Source of the DNA: Flavobacterium sp.
Lineage (GTDB): Bacteria; Bacteroidota; Bacteroidia; Flavobacteriales; Flavobacteriaceae
Length of the DNA stretch: 64,000 bases
Assembly (NCBI RefSeq): GCF_029945805.1
Contig: NZ_JAQSDH010000042.1
Location: 1 to 64,000 of the forward strand
Direction of reading: 5' to 3'
A model generated the notes under the pieces. It was given only the letters and a program-made list of their open reading frames with translations. It had not been told where the DNA came from and did not search any database. Shown in pieces: positions 38,820-47,359 of this stretch (its first letter is position 1; every line of letters starts with the position of its first letter). The position numbers were made by a program, and so were the translations under genes.

Positions 38820-39914
38820 TTAAAAAGAAATCGCCAAAGCCGTAGTCAAAAATGTATTCTGATTCGTCGGATTTCCATTTTTCAAAAACACGTCATCTTT
38901 GCTATTTAAATTTCTAGCTTCAATTCTAAACATAATATTATCAGCAATTAAATAATCAAAATTCGCCGAAACTCCAAAAGTTTTAAACCCGTTTTCTGTT
39001 CCTGTGGCAATAATTACACCTTGTTTATCCTGATAATATTCCCCTCTAAAACCCAATTGCACTTTAGAAGTTGGTTTGTATTGCGCAATCAAAACTGGCG
39101 AATACCAAACATCATAATCACTACTTCCGGTTACAGTTTGTTGAACTCCAATATCAAATCCTGCAGTTAAACTTGTTTTGTCCGAAACTTTAAATTGTCC
39201 ATAAAAATTATTGAAATAACGCCATTTTCGACTGGAATCAGGTTGTTCGTTTCCAATGTAGGTACTCCAATTCAATGTTGCTTTTGAAGTTGGTTTGTAA
39301 GTTATCTGTGTTCCAAAAGCAGGAGTCTGATTGCCATCAATTTTCTGAATGCGTTGCCAACCGTTCAAATACATCGCAGCCAAATACCATTTTTCTGATT
39401 TAGACGTGTAACCAATTTTAACTCCGGCTTCAAAATACGGCGAATTATCCGCTAAAATACTTCGAGTCAGATTCACACAATCTTTTCCTATTGCGCTTTC
39501 AAAACCAATGTGCGAAGGCATAATTCCGGCATCAACCCAAAGATTAGCCTTTTTAGAAATTTTCACACCAACATTCGCTTCAAAAACATTTTTCAATAAA
39601 TCCTGTTCGCCAGCCAAGTTATATTCCGGATACGTTCCCGCCATTAAAGCAAAATTGGCACGCACAAGATCTTTGGCGTAATTGGCTTTTACGTAACCTA
39701 AATTCAGGTTCAATTCGTTGTGTTTGTTATGACTGTACACAAATCCCGGACGCAAATGATGGTCCGGATTCCCAAAATCATAACTGTAATACGTTTCTAA
39801 ATATCCCGAAAAGGTAAACGGGCTTTTTGCTGTCGCTACTTCCTGAGCGTTTATTGTTGTAAATCCGAAAGCTAATAAAGCTGTAACTATTATTTTTTTC
39901 ATTTTATTTGTCAT
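38820..39914 (-). CDS. Outer-membrane beta-barrel, kdp locus
   Basis: A 364-residue protein with a signal peptide (KKIIVTALLAFGFTTINAQ) and alternating amphipathic strands of the 'porin_2/bbp2' type seen in Bacteroidota. It has FTFSGYLETYYSYDFGNPD at the start of the mature chain and a C-terminal TTALAISF ending in Phe. It lies between kdpC and kdpD. This placement suggests it serves as, or is co-regulated with, an outer-membrane path for K+; that is inference. The start could be ATG 39914 or 39902; the second Met (KMKK) also fits a signal peptide. Confidence 0.85.
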   Translation of the reverse strand: MTNKMKKIIVTALLAFGFTTINAQEVATAKSPFTFSGYLETYYSYDFGNPDHHLRPGFVYSHNKHNELNLNLGYVKANYAKDLVRANFALMAGTYPEYNLAGEQDLLKNVFEANVGVKISKKANLWVDAGIMPSHIGFESAIGKDCVNLTRSILADNSPYFEAGVKIGYTSKSEKWYLAAMYLNGWQRIQKIDGNQTPAFGTQITYKPTSKATLNWSTYIGNEQPDSSRKWRYFNNFYGQFKVSDKTSLTAGFDIGVQQTVTGSSDYDVWYSPVLIAQYKPTSKVQLGFRGEYYQDKQGVIIATGTENGFKTFGVSANFDYLIADNIMFRIEARNLNSKDDVFLKNGNPTNQNTFLTTALAISF

Positions 39915-40036
39915 TGCGAGGCACGAAGCAATCTCATCCTCTAATTTTTATTTTTTGAAGCTAATCCAGCTATCCGTTGCAATCTATCATTGCGAGGAAC
40001 GAAGCAATCTCATCATAATTCTACTTCGCAATGACA
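39911..40036. repeat. Pair of TCATTGCGAGG-type repeats
   Basis: Two direct copies of TCATTGCGAGG(C/A)ACGAAG followed by CAATCTCATC lie at 39911-39938 and 39987-40014. An inverted end (ACTTCGCAATGACA, 40023-40036) closes the second into a hairpin. It fills the gap between kdpC and the barrel gene; the first copy overlaps the barrel's start codon region. Confidence 0.8.
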
Positions 40037-40080
40037 GGATTTCCACTACTATCTGGGCTAGGGCATTCTTTTATTAATTA

Positions 40081-40644
40081 CTATTTTGATATTTTATCCA
40101 AAGCAATATTCAACTGCAGCACGTTAATTTTTTCGGTGCCCAAACATCCTAAAAGCGGTGTAACTGTATTTTTTTTGATTAAAGTTAACACTTTTTCTGC
40201 TGAAATTTTTCTCGCTTTGGCAACTCGGTCTGCTTGTACTTTTACGCCCTGAACCGAAATGTTCGGATCCAATCCGCTACCGGAAGCCGTTACCAATTCT
40301 GATGGCACTTCATTGCGTTTCACTGTTGGATTTTTAAGTAAAAAGGTGTCAATTCTGGTTTTAACTTCTGCCAAATAATCCGGATTGGTAGTTCCTTTAT
40401 TGCTTCCACCCGAACCAGCCGCATTATAATCAACCGCTGATGGACGTGACCAAAAATACTTATCTTCTGTGAATTTCTGTGCTACATTACTGTGATGATT
40501 TTTTCCGTTTACACTAACGATTTCACCTTTTCCCTTATTAGGCGCAAATTGTGCAATTCCGTAAATGCTCAAAGTGTAAAACCCACCAAAAAACAACGCA
40601 CAAAACAAGGTCAATCGAACTGCTGGTATTATATTTTCTTTCAT
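40081..40644 (-). CDS. kdpC: K+-transporting ATPase subunit C
   Basis: The small single-span subunit of the high-affinity Kdp K+ pump. It has 187 residues with one N-terminal transmembrane helix (about 10-30; LTLFCALFFGGFYTLSIYGI). Family segments DKYFWSRPSAVDYN, GSGLDPNISVQ and VQADRVAKAR are clear. It follows kdpB by 54 bases; that gap holds a heptad repeat. Order kdpF-A-B-C is conserved. Confidence 0.96.
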   Translation of the reverse strand: MKENIIPAVRLTLFCALFFGGFYTLSIYGIAQFAPNKGKGEIVSVNGKNHHSNVAQKFTEDKYFWSRPSAVDYNAAGSGGSNKGTTNPDYLAEVKTRIDTFLLKNPTVKRNEVPSELVTASGSGLDPNISVQGVKVQADRVAKARKISAEKVLTLIKKNTVTPLLGCLGTEKINVLQLNIALDKISK

Positions 40645-40661
40645 AATTTCTATTTTTAAAG

Positions 40662-40690
40662 TCTATTATCTATTAGTCTATTATCTATTA
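40662..40690. repeat. 7-base tandem repeat before kdpC
   Basis: Four TCTATTA units (40662-40668, 40669-40675, 40677-40683, 40684-40690) with a single extra G after the second. It lies about 17 bases upstream of the kdpC start on the minus strand. Confidence 0.85.
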
Positions 40691-40697
40691 TCTTTTT

Positions 40698-42716
40698 TTA
40701 TACAAACAACGCCACCGCCAAATCAATCAGTTTTATTCCAATAAATGGAATGATAATCCCTCCGATTCCGTAGATAAATAAATTTCTACGCAACAATGCC
40801 GATGCACCAATTGGTTTGTAAGCAACACCTCGCAATGCAAGTGGAATAAGGAACGGAATAATTATCGCATTAAAAATTACCGCTGATAAAATCGCACTTT
40901 GTGGACTGTGCAACTGCATAATATTCAAACCCTGCAAAGCTGGAATTGCCGTAATAAACAAGGCCGGAATTATCGCAAAATACTTCGCCACATCATTTGC
41001 AATCGAAAACGTAGTTAGCGTTCCGCGTGTCATTAAAAGCTGTTTCCCAATTTCTACAATTTCAATTAATTTGGTTGGATCATTGTCTAAATCGACCATG
41101 TTCCCGGCTTCTTTTGCGGCTTGTGTTCCGCTGTTCATGGCAACTCCAACATTTGCCTGAGCCAAAGCTGGTGCATCATTGGTTCCGTCGCCCATCATCG
41201 CAACCAATCGTCCTTCGGCTTGTTCTTTTTTGATGTAGTTCATTTTATCTTCTGGTTTGGCTTCGGCAATAAAATCATCAACACCGGCTTTTTCAGCGAT
41301 AAATTTGGCTGTCAACGGATTGTCTCCTGTTACCATTACGGTTTTGATTCCCATTTTACGTAGTCTTTCAAAACGTTCTTTCATTCCGGTTTTGATAATG
41401 TCTTGCAATTCAATTACACCCTGAACCTGATTGTTTTTGATTACTACTAATGGTGTTCCTCCGTTTGAAGAAATATCAATTACTTTTTGCGCTGTATCTT
41501 CGGGAAAAGAATTTCCTGCTTGTTGCGCTATATTTTTGGCAGCATCTTGAGCGCCTTTTCTAATATTGGTTCCATCTTTCAAAACAACACCAGACGTTCT
41601 GGTTTCGGCAGTAAATTTGATTAAAGTTGCGCCTTCGATTGATAATTTGTTTGCAACATCGGCTCCGGCCAATTCAACAATACTTTTACCTTCCGGAGTA
41701 TCATCTGCCAAAGAACTCAAAACGGCAGATTTTATAAAATCGTCTGATGTAATTCCTTTCGTTGGATAAAAACTGGTTGCTTTTCGGTTTCCAATGGTTA
41801 TGGTTCCTGTTTTATCTAAAAGCAAAACATCAATATCTCCGGCCGTTTCAACCGCTTTTCCCGATTTGGTGATTACGTTCGCACGCAACGCTCTGTCCAT
41901 TCCTGCAATTCCTATAGCTGATAATAATCCTCCAATTGTTGTTGGAATCAAACAAACAAACAACGCAATGAAAGAAGCAATTGTAATTGGTGCGTTTGCG
42001 TATTTTGCAAAAGGTGCTAAAGTAACGGTTACGATAATGAATACTAATGTAAATCCCGCTAATAAAATGGTTAATGCAATTTCGTTTGGAGTTTTTTGAC
42101 GGCTTGCGCCTTCCACCAAAGTAATCATTTTATCCAAAAAACTTTCACCAGGTTCTGATGTGACTTGCACTTTTATCTTATCCGATAAGACTTTTGTACC
42201 ACCAGTTACCGATGATTTGTCACCACCTGCTTCTCTGATTACGGGAGCACTTTCTCCTGTGATGGCACTTTCATCAATAGTTGCTAAACCTTCTATAATT
42301 TCTCCATCGGTGGCAATAATATTGCCAGCTTCGCAAACGAAAATAGCTCCTTTTTTTAATTGGGCAGACGAAATAAATTGACCATTTTCTAATCTGGCTG
42401 GCGTTTCTTCACGTGTTTTTCGCAAACTATCGGCTTGCGCTTTTCCTCTGGCTTCGGCTATGGCTTCAGCAAAATCGGCAAACAACAACGTGATTAATAA
42501 TACTAGAAAAACGATGAAGTTATACATGAAACTTCCTTGTGACGCTTCTCCGGATAAAATCCAAAGACACACAAAAAACATTACTATCGTTCCAATTTCT
42601 ACTGTAAACATAACAGGATTACGGAACATTATTTTGGGATTTAATTTCACAAAAGATTGTTTGAAGGCTTCCTGAACCAGCTCTTTTTGAAATAAATTAT
42701 TTTGAGATGCACTCAT
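40698..42716 (-). CDS. kdpB: K+-transporting ATPase subunit B
   Basis: The P-type ATPase catalytic subunit of Kdp. It has 672 residues from ATG 42716; the longer frame to 42791 reads through a repeat-rich gap and is rejected. The phosphorylated Asp is D301 in [17 protein letters not shown], the [12 protein letters not shown] hinge and [20 protein letters not shown] are all present. The serine-phosphorylation loop ITGESAPV is also seen. Confidence 0.97.
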   Translation of the reverse strand: MSASQNNLFQKELVQEAFKQSFVKLNPKIMFRNPVMFTVEIGTIVMFFVCLWILSGEASQGSFMYNFIVFLVLLITLLFADFAEAIAEARGKAQADSLRKTREETPARLENGQFISSAQLKKGAIFVCEAGNIIATDGEIIEGLATIDESAITGESAPVIREAGGDKSSVTGGTKVLSDKIKVQVTSEPGESFLDKMITLVEGASRQKTPNEIALTILLAGFTLVFIIVTVTLAPFAKYANAPITIASFIALFVCLIPTTIGGLLSAIGIAGMDRALRANVITKSGKAVETAGDIDVLLLDKTGTITIGNRKATSFYPTKGITSDDFIKSAVLSSLADDTPEGKSIVELAGADVANKLSIEGATLIKFTAETRTSGVVLKDGTNIRKGAQDAAKNIAQQAGNSFPEDTAQKVIDISSNGGTPLVVIKNNQVQGVIELQDIIKTGMKERFERLRKMGIKTVMVTGDNPLTAKFIAEKAGVDDFIAEAKPEDKMNYIKKEQAEGRLVAMMGDGTNDAPALAQANVGVAMNSGTQAAKEAGNMVDLDNDPTKLIEIVEIGKQLLMTRGTLTTFSIANDVAKYFAIIPALFITAIPALQGLNIMQLHSPQSAILSAVIFNAIIIPFLIPLALRGVAYKPIGASALLRRNLFIYGIGGIIIPFIGIKLIDLAVALFV

Positions 42717-42766
42717 TTTTTTAAAATTTAGATTGTTTGTTTTTACTATTAAAATTTTTATTTTTT

Positions 42767-42872
42767 GAACCATTAAGGTATTAAGGTTCATTAAGATTAA
42801 GTTCTTGCTTAATTATTATTAAAACTTAATTTATCTTAATTTCTTAATGGTTTAAATTTCTTAACGGTTCAA
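42767..42872. repeat. kdp-locus palindromic repeat, copy 2
   Basis: It begins GAACCATTAAGGTATTAAGG. The first 29 bases differ from copy 1 (38744) at two positions. The right end has CTTAATGGTTTAAA and a second inverted tip TTAACGGTTC. It fills the kdpA-kdpB gap. Confidence 0.7.
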
Positions 42873-42876
42873 ATTA

Positions 42877-44577
42877 TTATTTAGAGGTAAAAAATTCGGC
42901 AATTGGTCCTAATGTTAATGCTGGAAAAAAGGATAATGCGGCTACGATTACGATTACGGCAAAAACCATCAATCCAAAAGTGGAAGTGTCTGTTTTTAAA
43001 GTTCCGTTGCTTTCCGGAACGTAACTTTTGCTTCCTAAGATTCCGGCAATAGCTACTGGGCCAATGATTGGTAAGTATCTGGCGAAAAGCATTACAATTC
43101 CGGTTGCGATATTCCAAAACGGAGTATTGTCTCCCAAACCTTCAAATCCGCTACCGTTATTGGCAGATGCCGAAGTGAATTCGTATAACATTTCGCTAAA
43201 TCCGTGATAACCGGGATTCGCTAACCAACCCGCTAAAGCTTCCGGATTTCCAGCATACAAATGACTTGCCAAAGCTGTTCCAACCAATATCAAAAATGGA
43301 TGCAATAGCGCAATCATCATCGCGATTTTCATTTCTTTGGCTTCGATTTTCTTTCCGAGGAATTCGGGTGTTCTACCAACCATCAATCCGCTGATGAAAA
43401 CTCCGAGAATGATGAAGATGTAAAAGTTTAAAAATCCAACACCAACGCCACCATAAAAGCAGTTAATCATCATTCCTAGAAGTGTTGTCATTCCTGTAAT
43501 TGGCGTCATACTATCGTGCATTGCATTTACAGAACCATTACTTGTACAAGTCGTATAGGTTGCCCAATTCGCGGAAGCAGCAGCTCCAAAACGGACTTCT
43601 TTTCCTTCCATGCTTCCCATGTTTTGAGCAATTCCGAGTTGGTGAATGTTGGTACTTCCGTTCATTTCACTAATGACTGCTGGAATCAGTAAACTCAAAA
43701 ATCCAATGGTCATTACGGCATAAATCGTCCAGGCTAATTTTCTTCTTTTCAATACAAATCCCAAGGCAAAAACCATTGCAATTGGAATTAGAAAAATCGA
43801 AACCGTTTCGACAATATTGGTCAGATAGTTAGGGTTTTCCATTGGATTGGCTGAATTTGGACCGTAAAATCCACCGCCATTGGTTCCCAATTGTTTAATC
43901 GCAACAAATGCGGCAACTGGACCGCGACTTACATTTTGGGTTTGACCTTCTAAAGTGGTGATGGTATCTTTTCCTTCAAACGTCATAGGAGTTCCGTTAA
44001 AAACTAAAATTATGGCAACTATAAATGACAATGGTAACAAAACTCTAGTACAAGAACGAATGAAGAAACTATAGAAATTCCCAATAGTATCAGATGTTTT
44101 TTCTTTCATCGCCATAAAAACAGCCGCACAAATTGCCATTCCGCAAGCCGCACTGATGAATTGCCAAAGCATCAAGGTTAATTGTCCTAAATACGATAAA
44201 CCACTTTCGCCTGAATAGTGTTGCAAATTGGTATTCGTAATGAAACTTACTGTTGTATTAAATGCCAAATCGCCAGTCATGGAAGGATTTCCATCAGGAT
44301 TTAAAGGCAACCAGACCATATTAGTCAATACTAACATGGAGATAATAAACCAAACTACATTAATTGACAATAAAGCCACCAAATGTTGTTTCCAGTTCAT
44401 TTGTTTGTTGGGATTGATACCACCAACTTTGTAAAATAAAGCATCGATTGGATTGAAAATTTTATCCAACCAAGTGCTTTCGTAATTGAATATTTTTCCA
44501 ATGTAACGCCCTAATGGAATTGCCAGCAGCAAAACCAAACCATAGGTTACCATAATTCCGAGGATTTCTGAGTTCAT
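42877..44577 (-). CDS. kdpA: K+-transporting ATPase subunit A
   Basis: The K+-channel-like subunit of Kdp, 566 residues with about ten transmembrane helices. Selectivity-filter-like segments include TNTNLQHYSGESGLSYLGQ near residue 112 and GTNGGGFYGPNSANPMENP near 231. TTCTSNGSVNAMHDSMTP and SANNGSGFEGL are the later filter loops. It starts 2 bases after kdpF. Confidence 0.97.
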   Translation of the reverse strand: MNSEILGIMVTYGLVLLLAIPLGRYIGKIFNYESTWLDKIFNPIDALFYKVGGINPNKQMNWKQHLVALLSINVVWFIISMLVLTNMVWLPLNPDGNPSMTGDLAFNTTVSFITNTNLQHYSGESGLSYLGQLTLMLWQFISAACGMAICAAVFMAMKEKTSDTIGNFYSFFIRSCTRVLLPLSFIVAIILVFNGTPMTFEGKDTITTLEGQTQNVSRGPVAAFVAIKQLGTNGGGFYGPNSANPMENPNYLTNIVETVSIFLIPIAMVFALGFVLKRRKLAWTIYAVMTIGFLSLLIPAVISEMNGSTNIHQLGIAQNMGSMEGKEVRFGAAASANWATYTTCTSNGSVNAMHDSMTPITGMTTLLGMMINCFYGGVGVGFLNFYIFIILGVFISGLMVGRTPEFLGKKIEAKEMKIAMMIALLHPFLILVGTALASHLYAGNPEALAGWLANPGYHGFSEMLYEFTSASANNGSGFEGLGDNTPFWNIATGIVMLFARYLPIIGPVAIAGILGSKSYVPESNGTLKTDTSTFGLMVFAVIVIVAALSFFPALTLGPIAEFFTSK

Positions 44578-44579
44578 TT

Positions 44580-44657
44580 TTAAAATTTTTCGGGTTTAAC
44601 TAATACATAGCAGATGTAAATAAACACGGCTATTGCGATGATGAAAAGTGCTGTCAT
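44580..44657 (-). CDS. kdpF: KdpF small subunit
   Basis: A 25-residue peptide (MTALFIIAIAVFIYICYVLV, then KPEKF). It is a single transmembrane helix followed by the typical KPE(K/R)F end of KdpF, which stabilises the Kdp complex. It ends 2 bases before the kdpA ATG. It is short and would be missed by most gene finders. Confidence 0.9.
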   Translation of the reverse strand: MTALFIIAIAVFIYICYVLVKPEKF

Positions 44658-44660
44658 GAT

Positions 44661-44744
44661 TTAGATTTTTTCAAAAACGGTTATCATTTTAAAAAATAGC
44701 GCGAATAGTAGCAATCCGCTTGCAATGAGAATTAGTGTTATCAT
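44661..44744 (-). CDS. 27-residue membrane peptide upstream of kdpF
   Basis: The frame runs from ATG 44744 to TAA 44661-44663 on the minus strand and encodes MITLILIASGLLLFALFFKM followed by ITVFEKI. It has one hydrophobic helix followed by Lys, then a second amphipathic stretch ending EKI. It stops 3 bases before the kdpF start, the same tight spacing as kdpF-kdpA, so it is probably the first gene of the kdp structural operon. It is not KdpF (no KPE end) and I know no named family. Its reality is inferred from spacing, composition and the clean ATG. Confidence 0.6.
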   Translation of the reverse strand: MITLILIASGLLLFALFFKMITVFEKI

Positions 44745-44776
44745 ACTCCGAAAGTGTTAAATTGTTTCTGCGCCAA

Positions 44777-44794
44777 TGCCAAAAAACAGTCCAA
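44777..44794 (-). promoter_or_regulatory. Weak sigma54-like element before kdp
   Basis: The minus strand reads TTGGACTGTTTTTTGGCA. It resembles the -24/-12 pattern TTGGCAC-N5-TTGC, but the GG to GC spacing is 11 rather than 10. No TAnnTTTG motif is present in 44745-44860. A sigma54 activator gene is two genes upstream. Confidence 0.25.
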
Positions 44795-44862
44795 AAAAAT
44801 AAAATTGTTGTAAAGTGTTGTATTTATTAAGATTAGAGAATTCATGCCCAAAAAAAGCATAA

Positions 44863-44891
44863 AAAAACCCTATCATTTTGATAAGGTTTTT
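44863..44891 (-). terminator. Terminator of DUF389 gene
   Basis: A hairpin with an AAAAACC/GGTTTTT outer stem, one mismatch, and a TATC/GATA inner stem, followed by T-rich sequence on the minus strand. It suggests that the kdpF-A-B-C genes have a separate promoter. Confidence 0.7.
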
Positions 44892-44908
44892 ATTGAAATG
44901 ATAGGATG

Positions 44909-45958
44909 TTACTTTAATTTATCAATCTCTTTTTTGAGTTCATCTACTTGCTTTTGCAAAATTTGAATCTCAGATCTGTTATTTATAGCTTTCAAGGTTT
45001 GAAAAACTTCTATTCTACTATCATTCAAATCATATTTCTTAAGTTTTGAAGTAATAATTTGGGTTAGATTTTCCTGAAATTCATTCACTATAACATCAAT
45101 TGTGATGGTCTTCGTTTCTGTATTTGTAGTTGTTTTGATAACGTGATATGATTTTTCCACTTCATTGGTAACAAAATAATTCACTTTATCTTTATAAACA
45201 TTTACTACCCATAAATTATATGCTAAATATAGTGCCGGAATTATAGCTATAAAAGCTAAAAATCCAAAATAACTGTTGATGTGCTTGATTTTACTATTTG
45301 AAAATTTCGCAAACTTTAAATATTTAGTGATTAAATAACTACCTAAACAAATAAACAAGGCATTGATAAAATAAGTGTACAAACCCCCCAAAATGTAGTG
45401 CCATTGTACTGTTGCTATTCCATATCCAGCAGTGCAAAGTGGCGGAATACATGCTGTAGCAACTGCAATTCCGACTAAAACCCGATTGCCATCATGGCGC
45501 GAAATAGCTATCATTCCTGCCATTCCTCCAATAAAAGCTAATAGAATATCAAAAATTGTAGGTTTGGAAAAGGATAATAATTCATCAGTTGCAATGTGAT
45601 AGGGCGACAAAACATAATACAATGTGGAACATAAAATGGAAACCAAAACGATCCGAAACACATTTCTTAAACTCAATTTTAATAAATTAGAATTGGATGT
45701 TCCTAATGAAAATCCGATGCCAAAAATGGGACCCATTAATGGTGAAATTATCATGGCTCCAATAACTGCTGCTTTCGAATTGATATTCAATCCAATGCAG
45801 GAAATGAAAATAGCGAAAGCCATAATCCAGAAATTGGTACCTTTAAAAATAACTCCTGATTTAATCTCATCAATAGTTACTTGTTCAGCTTCCTGATCGG
45901 TTTTTAAATTTAAAATCGTTTTTAAATACCTTTTTAGTACTTCTAAATTATTAGTCAT
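44909..45958 (-). CDS. DUF389 membrane protein
   Basis: A 349-residue protein with about five to seven transmembrane helices in the first two-thirds. DUF389 family motifs visible are IGAMIISPLMGPIFGIGFSLG near residue 66 and ISRHDGNRVLVGIAVATACI followed by PPLCTAGYG near 155. The C-terminal part is soluble with a final coiled coil (EIQILQKQVDELKKEIDKLK). Function is unknown. It sits 18 bases downstream of the sigma54 regulator and just before the kdp genes, so a link to K+ homeostasis is plausible by context only. Confidence 0.88.
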   Translation of the reverse strand: MTNNLEVLKRYLKTILNLKTDQEAEQVTIDEIKSGVIFKGTNFWIMAFAIFISCIGLNINSKAAVIGAMIISPLMGPIFGIGFSLGTSNSNLLKLSLRNVFRIVLVSILCSTLYYVLSPYHIATDELLSFSKPTIFDILLAFIGGMAGMIAISRHDGNRVLVGIAVATACIPPLCTAGYGIATVQWHYILGGLYTYFINALFICLGSYLITKYLKFAKFSNSKIKHINSYFGFLAFIAIIPALYLAYNLWVVNVYKDKVNYFVTNEVEKSYHVIKTTTNTETKTITIDVIVNEFQENLTQIITSKLKKYDLNDSRIEVFQTLKAINNRSEIQILQKQVDELKKEIDKLK

Positions 45959-45976
45959 GATGCATTCGTTTTTACA

Positions 45977-47314
45977 TTACAATCCAAAATCATCAATTTT
46001 TCGATACAATGTAGCAATCCCTATTTCTAATAATCTTGCGGTTTCGGCTTTGTTGCCTTTGGTGTAATTCAATACTTTTTGAATGTGCAATTTTTCAATA
46101 CTCTGCATCGAAAATGCCGACATTGATTTGTTAGTTTTATCTTCCTGATGCTGGATTTCATTGGGTAAAACCTCAGAAGTTAAAGTAGCTCCGTTGCACA
46201 AAATCACCGAACGTTCAATGATATTTTTTAATTCTCTGACGTTTCCTGACCAATGATAACTTTCCAATTTTTGAAGAAAATCGGGAGCAATTTCTAGTGT
46301 TTTACGATTTATTTTTTCAGAAAATTGTTGGACAAAATAAGTAGTTAATGGTGCAATATCTTTGACACGTTCGCGCAGTGGCGGAATATTGATTTCAAAA
46401 ATATTCAATCGAAAATACAGATCCGAACGAAAAGTATGGTTTTCACTTTCGGATTTTAAATCTTTGTTGGTTGCAGCAATCAATCGAAAATTTGACTTTT
46501 TTGGAGTGGAATCTCCAACCGGAATATATTCATTGGTTTCTAAAACCCGAAGTAATTTGGCTTGCAGTTCGAGAGGCATCTCTCCTATTTCATCTAAAAA
46601 TAAAGTTCCGTCATTAGCTTCTTCTATATATCCTTTTTTATCTTTTATGGCTCCGGTAAAAGCGCCTTGCTTGTGTCCGAATAATTCGCTTTCTAGGATT
46701 TCTTTGCTGAATGTACTGCAATTTAAAGCTACGAATGATTTTCCAACTCGGTTGCTGTTTTCATGAATAGCTTGAGCAAAAACTTCTTTTCCGGTTCCGG
46801 TTTCTCCGGTTAATAAAACGGTAGAATCGGTTTTGGCTACTTTTTTAGCTAAGTCAATTACTTGCTCTAAAGCTTTGGATTTTCCTATGATGGTATCAAA
46901 AGAATATTTATCGGAAATGCGTTTTTCGAGTTGCTTAACTTTCTTTTGAAGTTGCACTTTTTCTAATGCTTTGTGTAGCAGTGGAATAATTTTATCGTTA
47001 TCATCGCCTTTGACAATATAATCGAAAGCACCGTTTTTCATGGCCTGTACACCATCAGCTATATTACCGTAAGCTGTTAAAAGAATTACTTCGGTTAAGG
47101 GAAAATTACTTTTTATCTTTTGAAGAAAATCGACTCCGTTTCCGTCCGGAAGTTTTACGTCGCAGAGCATCACATCAACATCATTGTGTTCCAATTTTTT
47201 GAAACCCGATTTTAAATCTGAAGCTTCCAGAACTTCAAAACCTTCTGATTTTACAATTCTGGCTAACAATTTGCGAAGTTTTTCTTCGTCGTCAATGATT
47301 AAAATAGTTTTCAA
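45977..47314 (-). CDS. NtrC-type sigma54 response regulator
   Basis: A 445-residue three-domain activator. The receiver (1-120) has acid pocket D8/D9 and phosphoacceptor D52 (MLCDVKLPDG). The AAA+ domain has Walker A GETGTGKEVF and the sigma54-contacting GAFTGA loop (KQGAFTGAIKDKKG). A C-terminal Fis-type HTH (KAETARLLEIGIATLYRKI) completes it. It acts at sigma54 promoters when phosphorylated. It heads the leftward potassium locus, where other bacteria have the OmpR-type KdpE; no KdpE is present. The likely partner is the kinase at 35764-37482, but this is inferred. Confidence 0.93.
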   Translation of the reverse strand: MKTILIIDDEEKLRKLLARIVKSEGFEVLEASDLKSGFKKLEHNDVDVMLCDVKLPDGNGVDFLQKIKSNFPLTEVILLTAYGNIADGVQAMKNGAFDYIVKGDDNDKIIPLLHKALEKVQLQKKVKQLEKRISDKYSFDTIIGKSKALEQVIDLAKKVAKTDSTVLLTGETGTGKEVFAQAIHENSNRVGKSFVALNCSTFSKEILESELFGHKQGAFTGAIKDKKGYIEEANDGTLFLDEIGEMPLELQAKLLRVLETNEYIPVGDSTPKKSNFRLIAATNKDLKSESENHTFRSDLYFRLNIFEINIPPLRERVKDIAPLTTYFVQQFSEKINRKTLEIAPDFLQKLESYHWSGNVRELKNIIERSVILCNGATLTSEVLPNEIQHQEDKTNKSMSAFSMQSIEKLHIQKVLNYTKGNKAETARLLEIGIATLYRKIDDFGL

Positions 47315-47359
47315 GTTGGAATTGGTTTGGTTACGAAAAATATTTATTTAATTGGAACG

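Noticed and set aside
42717..42791. Longer N-terminus for KdpB
   Set aside because: The extra 25 codons run back toward the repeat-rich kdpA-kdpB gap and have no family support; MSASQNN at 42716 is the natural start.
44741..44860. 39-residue minus-strand frame ending over the start of the peptide upstream of kdpF
   Set aside because: It begins just after a terminator hairpin, has no recognisable composition pattern and probably covers the kdp promoter region; treated as chance.
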